Shown: piece by piece, positions 53,334 through 61,294 of the stretch | How positions within the stretch are numbered: position 1 is the stretch's first letter | Layout: every line of letters begins with the position of its first letter | From: Planctomycetota bacterium | GTDB taxonomy: Bacteria > Planctomycetota > Planctomycetia > Pirellulales > Lacipirellulaceae | Direction of reading: 5' to 3' | NCBI GenBank assembly: GCA_024278955.1 | Contig: JAJRSE010000025.1 | Location: forward strand, 1-64,000 | Length of the DNA stretch: 64,000 bases | Program-made: the position numbers and the translations under genes | The notes under the pieces: generated by a model | Database searches by the model: none | Told to the model about the DNA's origin: nothing | The model's input: the letters and a program-made list of their open reading frames with translations, nothing else

Positions 53334-54833
53334 CTACCCAGCAATATGCCCGACGCCCATATCCTGCTCGTCACGACGAAACAGTGCTAGCTGCGATTCA
53401 AACGTCGCGGCATCCACTTCCCACGAAGGCTGCGTATCGACGTGTGCCTGACAATGAGCCACAAGCACGCGGTAGAGAAATTTGAACAGCTGTCGTGGCA
53501 CTCGAAGCGAGGCAAACGCTTCGATCAGTCGGGTATCGTCGATGCTGTCTTCAAACAAATCGCGAAGCCTCGCGGGATGATCCGGCTCTGCACAAGCTGC
53601 GACCCGAGTATTGGCCAAGTCGTACAACGATTGGCCAGTCCACTCGAGCGACGGAATCATGTTCTGCTTATCAAGCCGTGCCCGTTGGTAAAAATCGTGG
53701 TTTTCGTTTTGCACAAACTCCGCAAGCTCGGCCGGCAGCAGCAGCTTGAGCCCAAGCCCAGGCTGTTTAAGAAACTTGTTGTCGAGCATCGACCAAACCA
53801 GCCCTCGCATGTTTTCAAGCGAGCCATTAATCAAATGCGGCTCGTCCACCCGATCGACCAAAACCACAACCCCCGAGAATCCAAGCGCCTTGAGCAACCC
53901 TTGGAACTTGTAGAGCAGCTCGTACCGGTCGTCGGTCCGCTTTTTGTTCGGCAGTGGTTGACCGTTGATATCGCGAGCCGAGAATTGCATAAAAACCTGC
54001 CGAAGCGGATTCACATCGCGATTCACACAGCGAAGGTTCTTCGAGACGCCATAGGCTTGCGTCCACCAACGCCAAACTTGCGCCATCCAAGGCGACCAGC
54101 CTAGGGCCATCACGAGCCAAGGCCAAACCGTGAGAAAAATCGACCAATCTTTTTTCCACCAAAGAACGTAGTAAACCACCGCCGCCTTCACCACGACGCC
54201 AATACCACGAGTCATCCAGTTTCGCCAAGGCATGTACCACAGCTTGCGCCGTAGTCGATACCAACGCGATTGAAATACTTCGGTCAGCGAATTGTCGTAG
54301 CACGCGGCAAGCAGTAGCAAGTCGCGTTTCTGAAAACGATCGAGTCGCTTGATCGCATCGCTCGGCAACGAGTTGGCTTCAGAGCCGCTCGGCTGAGCGC
54401 ACCCCAAAAGCCGATCGACCAGGCTCGTAATGCCGAGCGAAAGAATCGCATCCATGTGATCCCAAAGTTTCCATTCCGCCAGCACCTTCGCCGGATCTCG
54501 ACGCTTGCGGCCACTTAAACGATCGGCAAATCGGTCGAGAAACGGATTGAAATCGTCGTACTCGATAACAAACGAACGCCCCTCATCGTGAGTACGGTTA
54601 TGTTCGGTAAGCTGCGCAGCCACCTGCAATCGCATGGCCGTTTTGCCTGCTCCCTTTTCGCCAAAAACGAGCGAAGTCGCAGGGCTGGTCGGGTCGCCAT
54701 AAACTTTGTCCCAGTTGGGATGAAACGTACTCGTACGACACCGACCCAAAAACACGGGATCGGTCTGAGCATCCTCGTCGGCAAACGGGTTGGCCGTCAT
54801 GCCGTGGTGCGTAAGCAGGTCGTGAAGCTTCAT
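53334..54833 (-). CDS. P-loop NTPase with membrane helices between Walker A and B
   Basis: The 499-residue protein has Walker A GEKGAGKT at residues 58-65 and Walker B GVVVLVDRVDEP at 321-332. In the 250 residues between them lie two hydrophobic segments (about 207-226, GIGVVVKAAVVYYVLWW, and 230-248, FLTVWPWLVMALGW). This layout is seen in KAP-type NTPases, where membrane helices are inserted between the Walker boxes; the Sll1717-type ATPases are an alternative. The C-terminal part is helical and polar, as in AAA+/STAND relatives. I infer a membrane-tethered ATPase of unknown partner. ATG 54833. Confidence 0.65.
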   Translation of the reverse strand: MKLHDLLTHHGMTANPFADEDAQTDPVFLGRCRTSTFHPNWDKVYGDPTSPATSLVFGEKGAGKTAMRLQVAAQLTEHNRTHDEGRSFVIEYDDFNPFLDRFADRLSGRKRRDPAKVLAEWKLWDHMDAILSLGITSLVDRLLGCAQPSGSEANSLPSDAIKRLDRFQKRDLLLLAACYDNSLTEVFQSRWYRLRRKLWYMPWRNWMTRGIGVVVKAAVVYYVLWWKKDWSIFLTVWPWLVMALGWSPWMAQVWRWWTQAYGVSKNLRCVNRDVNPLRQVFMQFSARDINGQPLPNKKRTDDRYELLYKFQGLLKALGFSGVVVLVDRVDEPHLINGSLENMRGLVWSMLDNKFLKQPGLGLKLLLPAELAEFVQNENHDFYQRARLDKQNMIPSLEWTGQSLYDLANTRVAACAEPDHPARLRDLFEDSIDDTRLIEAFASLRVPRQLFKFLYRVLVAHCQAHVDTQPSWEVDAATFESQLALFRRDEQDMGVGHIAG

Positions 54834-55043
54834 AACGGGAGGGGCATCAGACAGGTGAACGGGGCGAGTAAGAAAACGGTCCCTAAAGTATAGGTCGCTA
54901 CGGCGTAGTTCGTCGCCACAGCTTAGGACCTGGGCCTCCGTTCTCTGCTGCCTTCGACTGGCCTAAACAGCCGATTGTGAGTACCCTTACGGATAGAGGG
55001 GCTGCTTGCTTGAAGTGCAGGCGACTTGAAATTGAGGCACACC

Positions 55044-55478
55044 ATGAAGAATGAACCCCGCTATGGCTATTATCCCTGGTGGCCCCAGGACGGCGACGAC
55101 TGGCTCCATCCCGAGGATGTCGAGCTAGCACGAAATCGCTTCCCAAGCATGCGAATTTACCGCCGCGAATGTGCAGACGGCGATTACGAGATCCTCCACT
55201 ACGGCGACGAACAACTTCGCATCCTGCCTTCGCTGTGGCAGGAAGTCGATAGCGAGGGCTTTGAAATCGGCGACTGGGTCGAAGTCTTATCGCGTGGCCT
55301 ACGCAATACTCCGCGGACCGGAACGATTCGCGAAATGGTCTGGGACGGGAAGCACCGCGGCATTCGATACCAAATCCTGGAAAACGATCAGCCAATCGCC
55401 GAGCAATACACGGCAGACGACCTGCGCCATATCGAACCCACCAGCCCCTACTCCCCAGCCCCCAGTCCCTTCTCCTAA
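55044..55478 (+). CDS. Hypothetical protein with heptamer-encoded tail
   Basis: The 144-residue protein is acidic and Trp/Tyr-rich: RYGYYPWWPQDGDDWLHPED, then IYRRECADGDYEILHYGDEQL and a beta-rich segment DWVEVLSRGLRNTPRTGTI. It resembles small conserved hypotheticals in related bacteria, but I cannot name the family. The last 12-13 residues, TSPYSPAPSPFS, are encoded by a run of heptamers. GAGG 6 nt upstream supports ATG 55044. It overlaps the stop of the convergent NtrC-type gene by 4 bases. Confidence 0.7.
   Translation: MKNEPRYGYYPWWPQDGDDWLHPEDVELARNRFPSMRIYRRECADGDYEILHYGDEQLRILPSLWQEVDSEGFEIGDWVEVLSRGLRNTPRTGTIREMVWDGKHRGIRYQILENDQPIAEQYTADDLRHIEPTSPYSPAPSPFS
55441..55475. repeat. Heptamer repeat at a gene end
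   Basis: Five units of seven: CCAGCCC, CTACTCC, CCAGCCC, CCAGTCC, CTTCTCC. The run finishes one base before the TAA of the upstream gene, so it encodes its C-terminus. Confidence 0.6.
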
Positions 55479-56854
55479 TGCTGTGCGTATTTCCCGTCTT
55501 CCAGCCCAAGCTTTTTCATCTTCTTGTAAAGCGTCGTACGGTTTACGCCTAACGAGTCTGCCGTCGCGTTACGGTTCCAGTTGTTCGATTCCAGTACGTC
55601 AAGAATAATTTGACGCTCCGGCTCTTCGAGGGCTTCTTTAAGCGTCATGTTGCCAATCCGAGGAATCGAGATACTAGGCCCCCCCAGCACATCGCGAGGC
55701 AAGTCGCCCGGGACAATCACATTCCCCTTGCCCAAGAGCACGGCTCGCTCGACCACGTTTTGCAACTCGCGAATGTTACCTGGCCAAGGATAAGCTTCTA
55801 ACGAAGCCAGGGCTTCTTCACTAAAACCATTGACCGGACGATTGGTGTCTTCTTTGAGTTCTTCCAAGAAACTTTGGGCAAGCAAAGGAATATCGGCAGG
55901 CCGCTGCCGCAACCCAGGAAGCTCGATGTTGATCACGTTGATCCGATAATAAAGATCTTGGCGGAAGTTGCCCTTAGCGACTTCGTCGACGAGGTTTTCG
56001 TTCGTCGCCAGGATCACACGCACATCGACCTTGAATGTTTTATCGCCACCGACTTGCTCGAATTCGAGCTCTTGAAGCACTCGGAGCAGCTTCACTTGCA
56101 TCGCGGGGCTAGCAGTTCCGATTTCGTCAAGAAAAATCGTGCCACCGTTGGCTTGCATAAACTTGCCAATCTTGTTGCTCGTCGCGCCGGTGAATGCACC
56201 AGAAACGTGGCCAAACAGCTCGCTTTCGAGAAGATTCTCTGGCAAAGCACCGCAAGCAATTTCGATAAACGGCTTGGCCGAGCGGCTACTATGGCGATGG
56301 ATCGCACGTGCAATCATCGACTTCCCCGTACCGCTTTCGCCCGTAATCAACACCGTCGCCTTCGTGTCGGCGATGCTTTCGACCATGTCAAAAACTTTGA
56401 GCATTCGAGGGTCTTGCCCGACGATGTTGTCCATCGCGTTATGCTTTTCAAGCTGTTTTCGCAGCTCGGTGTTTTCTTCGACCACCTGACGCTGAGTAAA
56501 AGCTCGCTCAAGACACATCAATAGCTCGTCGTCGATCAGTGGCTTGGTCAAATAGTCCGTAGCCCCGGCCCGAATCGCTTCGACCGCCGCATCGGCGTCG
56601 CCGTAACCGGTCATCAACACGACGTTACTCTCGGGATAGCTGCGGCGCACCTGCTCCAGGAGATCAAAACCATCGCCATCCTGCAGCCGAACATCGACCA
56701 GCAACATCTCGTAGCTTTTCTTGCGCAATCGCTCCAATGCATCGGCACAGCCCGACGAAGTATCGACCGCGAGGCCTTGGCTGCGAAGCCAGTCGGCCAT
56801 TGATTCTAGTAAATGTCGATCGTCGTCGACTAGCAAAAGGGAACCCTGTATCAT
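55475..56854 (-). CDS. NtrC-type sigma-54-dependent response regulator
   Basis: The 459-residue three-domain regulator activates RNA polymerase with sigma-54. Receiver domain: LLLVDDDRHLLES, phosphoacceptor Asp54 in LLVDVRLQDG, and Lys104 in DYLTKP. AAA+ domain: Walker A GESGTGKS (172-179), GAFTGA loop (219-224) that contacts sigma-54, and EAYPWPGNIRELQNVVERA. The C-terminal Fis-type HTH is NWNRNATADSLGVNRTTLYKKMK. ATG 56854 has GGGAGAAG upstream; the frame open to 57154 is not needed. The cognate histidine kinase is not in the window. Confidence 0.95.
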   Translation of the reverse strand: MIQGSLLLVDDDRHLLESMADWLRSQGLAVDTSSGCADALERLRKKSYEMLLVDVRLQDGDGFDLLEQVRRSYPESNVVLMTGYGDADAAVEAIRAGATDYLTKPLIDDELLMCLERAFTQRQVVEENTELRKQLEKHNAMDNIVGQDPRMLKVFDMVESIADTKATVLITGESGTGKSMIARAIHRHSSRSAKPFIEIACGALPENLLESELFGHVSGAFTGATSNKIGKFMQANGGTIFLDEIGTASPAMQVKLLRVLQELEFEQVGGDKTFKVDVRVILATNENLVDEVAKGNFRQDLYYRINVINIELPGLRQRPADIPLLAQSFLEELKEDTNRPVNGFSEEALASLEAYPWPGNIRELQNVVERAVLLGKGNVIVPGDLPRDVLGGPSISIPRIGNMTLKEALEEPERQIILDVLESNNWNRNATADSLGVNRTTLYKKMKKLGLEDGKYAQH

Positions 56855-57425
56855 CGCGCCACTTCTCCCGGCGTAAGGCGCTTGGGTCTCCCAAAGTTGG
56901 GGCCCCAGCGCAGTCTGTCGCAAAGCAATCTCGGTCGAGCCCAAGAGTCTTCGGTAACCGTGCGCTGGGGAGCGGCGCGACGACTTTTCTACCGAAGGGG
57001 AGAATTGACCATGGGCTGTTGCTAAAAAAGTACGTTGCAAGAGGTGACGCGTCAACGAATTCGACCGCACGTGGCAAAAGAGCGCAGGCAGAAAGAAACA
57101 ATCGTAACGGTCGCACCGACAAGAGGGTTCGTAGAACCGAGGGTAGGCCGCCAATCCCCCTATCTCGATCGCCGCGACAAAAACAGCGTCTCGCTTCCCT
57201 TAGGCCACTTGATTTGTGCCTAGACAGCATTTTGTGGCTAGACGTCGGGCCCCCTTGATCCCCCTGAGAACTCAAATTCCGACTACGACCGCTTTAATGC
57301 CCGAAAACACAAGCCGAGTGCTGTCTAGGTAGCCAGGCGGGCTACGATCGGTTATGATTCTTGCCTGCAAGCAGATTTTCCACCCTTGTTTGGGCCCTTG
57401 AGGCCCCTCTTTCTCGATTCACGCC
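56855..57425. other. Divergent spacer with an 11-bp inverted repeat
   Basis: This is the region between the NtrC-type gene and the basic-protein gene. CCTAGACAGCA (57219-57229) and TGCTGTCTAGG (57319-57329) are perfect inverted copies 89 bp apart, a possible looping site. I see no gene here. Confidence 0.4.
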
Positions 57426-57791
57426 ATGGCCAAAAAGACAGCAAAAAAGAAGACGCCGACCAAAAAAGCGGCCACTACCACGACAAAGAAAACTGCCGCT
57501 AAAAAGGCTAAAAAGGCAAAAACTGCTAAAAAAGCAGCCTCTGCGAGCGAGAAAGACGAACCGGACAAGAAAAAGAAGGCCGCTCCGAAGAAGAAAAAGG
57601 CGAGCCGTGCCCGAGCGGTCAAAGAAATTCGCCTGAAGGCCTATTGGGGAGTCTTTAATCAGTCGCTCAAGCGGGTCGCCCTGTTCGAGTTTAACGAGCG
57701 GAAGTTGGCCGACAAAAAAGCGGCGGACCTGGGCAAGGGCGGCAAATCTCCGCACTTTGTGCAGCCAGTAAAAGAAGCCATTGAAGGCTGA
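57426..57791 (+). CDS. Lys/Ala-rich histone-H1-like protein with C-terminal globular domain
   Basis: The 121-residue protein opens with about 65 residues dominated by Lys and Ala (AKKTAKKKTPTKKAATTTTK and on, with Pro and Thr), like the disordered tail of eukaryotic H1 or bacterial Hc1-type proteins. A roughly 50-residue compact segment follows: AYWGVFNQSLKRVALFEFNE, then RKLADKKAADLGKGGKSPHF, with aromatic and Arg/Lys positions that look conserved. A nucleoid-binding role is inferred from composition. No signal peptide is present. ATG 57426. Confidence 0.7.
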   Translation: MAKKTAKKKTPTKKAATTTTKKTAAKKAKKAKTAKKAASASEKDEPDKKKKAAPKKKKASRARAVKEIRLKAYWGVFNQSLKRVALFEFNERKLADKKAADLGKGGKSPHFVQPVKEAIEG

Positions 57792-58052
57792 GCAAGGTTT
57801 CGAACAAAGTTTCTTGGATGCCGCCTAGGTAGGAGGAATTTGCACAAAGTGGCAATTTCCTCAGGCGTTTTTCTTTTTCGCGGCAGGCACATGCCAGGTT
57901 TTCGCAACTGCCGTGCGGTTCAATGATTTTGCCTCGGCCAACAGGCTGACCTGTTGTTTCCTGCAAAATGCCGACGCAACAAACATTGTTTGTCCTACTA
58001 GGCCGTGGTGTTCGTCATGTCGTTGTGGTTCCAATAATTTAGCGCTGTAGTA

Positions 58053-59534
58053 CTAGGCTTCTTTGAATGCTGCGACGATGTCGACGAGGACTTTTTTTCC
58101 ATCGCCGAAGAGCATGAGGCAGTTGTCCGCGGCGAACAGCGGATTGGGGATGCCAGCGAAGCCAGGGCTAAGGCTACGTTTGATCATGATAACGGTACGC
58201 GCTTCGCTGACTTCTAAGATCGGCATGCCGGCGATTGGACTGGTGGGGTCGGTGTTGGCCACTGGGTTGACGACATCGTTGGCGCCGATCACGATCGCAA
58301 CGTCACACTGTGAAAACGTCGGGTTGATTTCGTCCATTTCCTTGAGTTGATCGTAAGGGACGTCAGCTTCGGCGAGCAAGACGTTCATATGCCCAGGCAT
58401 GCGTCCGGCGACAGGATGGATTGCGTATTCGACGGTTACGCCGCTGGCTTCGAGAAGATCGGCAAGCTCGCGGACCGCGTGTTGGGCTTGCGCGACGGCC
58501 AGTCCGTAGCCGGGCACGAAAATCACTCGCTGGCCGCCCTCCAGCAGCATGGCGACTTCGTCTGCCGAAGTGCTTTTGATTTTTCCGGCATAGACATCGT
58601 CCGCATCAGCGACAGGACCACTTGCTTCAAACTTGGCAAAGAGCACGTTGGCCAGCGAACGGTTCATGGCCTTGCACATGATTTGAGTCAGGATCAAACC
58701 GGAGGCGCCGACCAGTGAGCCGGCGATGATCAGTACATTGTTGCTAATCACAAAACCGGCGGCTGCGGCTGCGAGGCCGGAATAGCTGTTGAGCAGTGCA
58801 ATGACGACCGGCATGTCGGCCCCGCCGATCGGCAACACGAGCATCGCCCCGAGTACGAGCGACGCGAGGACGAGAAAAACAAATTCAACACCGGTGCCGT
58901 CGGCCATCATCCAGGAGAGTAGTAGGCCGAGAAGCAACAGACCCAGGCTGACGAACTGCTGTCCACCAAAGCTCCACGGTTTTTTGAACTGAGGCAGCTC
59001 TTGCAGCTTTCCGGCGGCAATGAGCGAGCCGGTAAATGTGACCGAGCCGATGAGCCCCGTGAGCCCGGCGGCGACTCCGGCGACGCCGGGGTTGGAGACT
59101 TTAATGAGTTCGGCCCCGGCAACAAGCACCGAGGCAATGCCACCGAAACCGTTGAAGAGAGCGACCAGTTGGGGCATTTGCGTCATTTGCACGGTATTGG
59201 CAAGCCAGACACCGCCTGCGGAACCGGCAAGCATGGCAACAAAAGCAACGGGCCAGCTGACGACGTTTCCGCTGAGCAAAACGACCAACACGGCAACCAA
59301 CATGCCTACGGCCCCGAGCATGTTCCCGCGGACCGCGGTTCGCGGGTGGGTCATGCCTTTGATGCCAAGGATGAAGAGTATGGCGGCGGCTAAGTAGCCG
59401 AGATTCGCCCAGGAATCGGCAGAGAACGAAGAGACAGCCTCGGTCGCCACGTCGACGACTTCGGCAACAGTTTCGGACTCAACGAGTGGCTCTTGCTTTG
59501 CCAGTAGGAGCATGTTGAACAGGTTGTCAATCAC
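58053..59534 (-). CDS. pntB: NAD(P) transhydrogenase subunit beta
   Basis: The 493-residue membrane subunit of the proton-pumping transhydrogenase holds several membrane helices and the NADP(H)-binding domain. Helices include SWANLGYLAAAILFILGIKG and VSWPVAFVAMLAGSAGGVWL. The C-terminal dIII carries VIFVPGYGLAVAQAQHAVRE, HPVAGRMPGHMNVLLAEADVPYD and VAIVIGANDVVNP with SPIAGMPILEV. It moves reducing power between NADH and NADPH and couples it to the proton gradient. ATG 59534. It is last in an operon with the two alpha-chain genes. Confidence 0.96.
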   Translation of the reverse strand: MIDNLFNMLLLAKQEPLVESETVAEVVDVATEAVSSFSADSWANLGYLAAAILFILGIKGMTHPRTAVRGNMLGAVGMLVAVLVVLLSGNVVSWPVAFVAMLAGSAGGVWLANTVQMTQMPQLVALFNGFGGIASVLVAGAELIKVSNPGVAGVAAGLTGLIGSVTFTGSLIAAGKLQELPQFKKPWSFGGQQFVSLGLLLLGLLLSWMMADGTGVEFVFLVLASLVLGAMLVLPIGGADMPVVIALLNSYSGLAAAAAGFVISNNVLIIAGSLVGASGLILTQIMCKAMNRSLANVLFAKFEASGPVADADDVYAGKIKSTSADEVAMLLEGGQRVIFVPGYGLAVAQAQHAVRELADLLEASGVTVEYAIHPVAGRMPGHMNVLLAEADVPYDQLKEMDEINPTFSQCDVAIVIGANDVVNPVANTDPTSPIAGMPILEVSEARTVIMIKRSLSPGFAGIPNPLFAADNCLMLFGDGKKVLVDIVAAFKEA

Positions 59535-59608
59535 GGGGAGGGTCCTGGTAGTAAGTAGTATGTGGTTGGTCGTTAGTGACTAAATTTCAACGACTGAGGC
59601 CTACTTGG

Positions 59609-59636
59609 GTTGTGAGTTGCGGGTCGCGAGTTGTGA
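59609..59636. repeat. Heptamer repeat between pnt genes
   Basis: Four units: GTTGTGA, GTTGCGG, GTCGCGA, GTTGTGA. It lies in the spacer between pntB and pntAB. Confidence 0.65.
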
Positions 59637-59650
59637 GAAAATACTCGCGA

Positions 59651-59920
59651 CTATTTCTTTTTCTTAAACATTGCCAACATGCGGTGGGTTACTAGAAATC
59701 CGCCGACGACGTTGAGCGAGGCGAATACGATTGCCAAGAAGCCGAAGAACCCGGCCCAGAATCCTCCGCCAGCTAGCAAGGCACCGACCAGAGTAATGCC
59801 GCTGATCGCGTTGGAGCCGCTCATAAGCGGCGTGTGCAGCGTAGGCGGGACTTTGGAAATAATTTCAATGCCAACGAAGACGGCAAGAACGAAGATAGTC
59901 AGAGCGGTTATTAAGTCCAT
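59651..59920 (-). CDS. pntAB: NAD(P) transhydrogenase alpha subunit, membrane part
   Basis: The 89-residue product is the separate membrane part of the split alpha subunit, with helices MDLITALTIFVLAVFVGIEI, SNAISGITLVGALLAG and FWAGFFGFLAIVFASLNVVGGF. It ends in a Lys-rich tail (KKKK). It associates with PntAA and PntB to form the proton channel. It is about the usual 90-100 residues for this form. Gaps to its neighbours are 116 and 40 bp. Confidence 0.93.
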   Translation of the reverse strand: MDLITALTIFVLAVFVGIEIISKVPPTLHTPLMSGSNAISGITLVGALLAGGGFWAGFFGFLAIVFASLNVVGGFLVTHRMLAMFKKKK

Positions 59921-59925
59921 AATTT

Positions 59926-59946
59926 AGGGAGAGGTTCGAGGTGAGA
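59926..59946. repeat. Heptamer-like purine-rich repeat
   Basis: AGGGAGA, GGTTCGA, GGTGAGA: three units of seven in the spacer between pntAB and pntAA. It is weaker than the copies at 53292 and 59609. Confidence 0.4.
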
Positions 59947-59960
59947 GAGAAGGGGGAAGA

Positions 59961-61169
59961 CTAATCTTTGCTTGCTAGATGGTCGGCAGGGGGAGTCGCT
60001 TCGGGGAGCACAAGGGGGTCGAGGCCGAGGAGGTCGCGTAGGCGGGCGCTTTGGACTTGGCCATCTTTGGCGGCCAGAGTGTCGCAAACGATTTCGTCTT
60101 TCAGGTCGATGTCCAGCTTGCCGTCGGTGGTCATGTGCAGCAAAAACGTGACGAGGTTCTTGGCGTACATCTGGCTTGCGTGTTGCGGAATCTCGCTCGA
60201 AAGGTTGGTTGGGCCAAGAAGCGTGACGCCATTTTCGACGACGACCTCGTCGGCAACGGTGAGCTCACAGTTGCCGCCACGTTCGGCTGCCAGGTCGACC
60301 ACGACCGAGCCGCGTCGCATTCGCCGGACCGCGTCGGCGGTGACCAGCAGGGGCGAAGGGCGGCCGGGGATGGCAGCGGTGGTGATACAGACGTCGCAAT
60401 CGGCGATGATGTCGGCGAGCTGCTGTTGCTGCATTTTGACTTGTTCTTCGGTGAGTTGTTTGGCGTAGCCGCCCTGGTCTTCGGCGTCACCCGTGTCGAG
60501 CTGGAGTTCGACAAAACGCGCGCCAAGGCTTTCGATTTGTTCTTTCACCACGGGACGAACATCGTAAGCGTGGACGATGGCTCCAAGTCGACGCGAGGAA
60601 GCGATTGCCTGAAGCCCTGCGACGCCAGCGCCGATGACGAGCACTTTGGCGGCGACCAGAGTGCCGGCGGCAGTCATTAGCATGGGGAAGAGCTTGGGCA
60701 GGCGGTCGGCGGCTTGGAGCACGGCTTTGTAGCCGGCGATCGTTGCCATCGACGAAAGCACATCCATGCTTTGGGCGCGGGTAATACGGGGAATCATTTC
60801 CATGGCAAACAGGATTGCCTTGGTGTCGGCCAGTTCTTGCACGGCTTGCGGATTGCCGAGCGGGTCGCACATGCCGATAACGACTTGTTCGGGGCGAAGT
60901 AGTTCAAGATCGCCACGACCTGCTTCGGGGTTTGCTCCCAGGCAACGTACTTGCAGGACGACATCTGCCTGACTAAATGCCTGGCCGCGATCGGCGACAA
61001 TAGTGGCTCCGGCCGATTCGTAATCGGCATCGGCAAAGCCGGCTTGCTCGCCGGCGCCAGACTCGATCAGAACATCCCAACCTGCTTTGGCGAGCAAAGG
61101 CAGTACCGCAGGCACTAAGGCTACGCGGCGTTCCCCGGGGAGTGTTTCTCGAACAACGGCAACATTCAT
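59961..61169 (-). CDS. pntAA: NAD(P) transhydrogenase alpha subunit, NAD-binding part
   Basis: The 402-residue soluble alpha part binds NAD(H) in dI. The alanine-dehydrogenase-like start MNVAVVRETLPGERRVALVP is typical, and the Rossmann motif VLVIGAGVAGLQAIASSRRLG with AIVHAYDVRP is intact. Conserved VDLAAERGGNCEL and the loop ITTAAIPGRPSPLLVT follow. It is first in the operon and co-transcribed with pntAB and pntB. ATG 61169. Confidence 0.96.
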   Translation of the reverse strand: MNVAVVRETLPGERRVALVPAVLPLLAKAGWDVLIESGAGEQAGFADADYESAGATIVADRGQAFSQADVVLQVRCLGANPEAGRGDLELLRPEQVVIGMCDPLGNPQAVQELADTKAILFAMEMIPRITRAQSMDVLSSMATIAGYKAVLQAADRLPKLFPMLMTAAGTLVAAKVLVIGAGVAGLQAIASSRRLGAIVHAYDVRPVVKEQIESLGARFVELQLDTGDAEDQGGYAKQLTEEQVKMQQQQLADIIADCDVCITTAAIPGRPSPLLVTADAVRRMRRGSVVVDLAAERGGNCELTVADEVVVENGVTLLGPTNLSSEIPQHASQMYAKNLVTFLLHMTTDGKLDIDLKDEIVCDTLAAKDGQVQSARLRDLLGLDPLVLPEATPPADHLASKD

Positions 61170-61294
61170 GGCGATCCTGGCAAGCGTGTCAAAGGTGTTG
61201 GGTGGGGTAGGGGGGGTCTGTTGCGTACCTGCTGTAACCCGACGCGTGCTATTTTGCTTCTTGCGACTGAAATGTCACAGTTCAAAAACACGCT

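Noticed and set aside
53292..55475. CRISPR array from the heptamer runs
   Set aside because: Units are seven bases with no spacers between them; array repeats are 21-50 bases with unique spacers.
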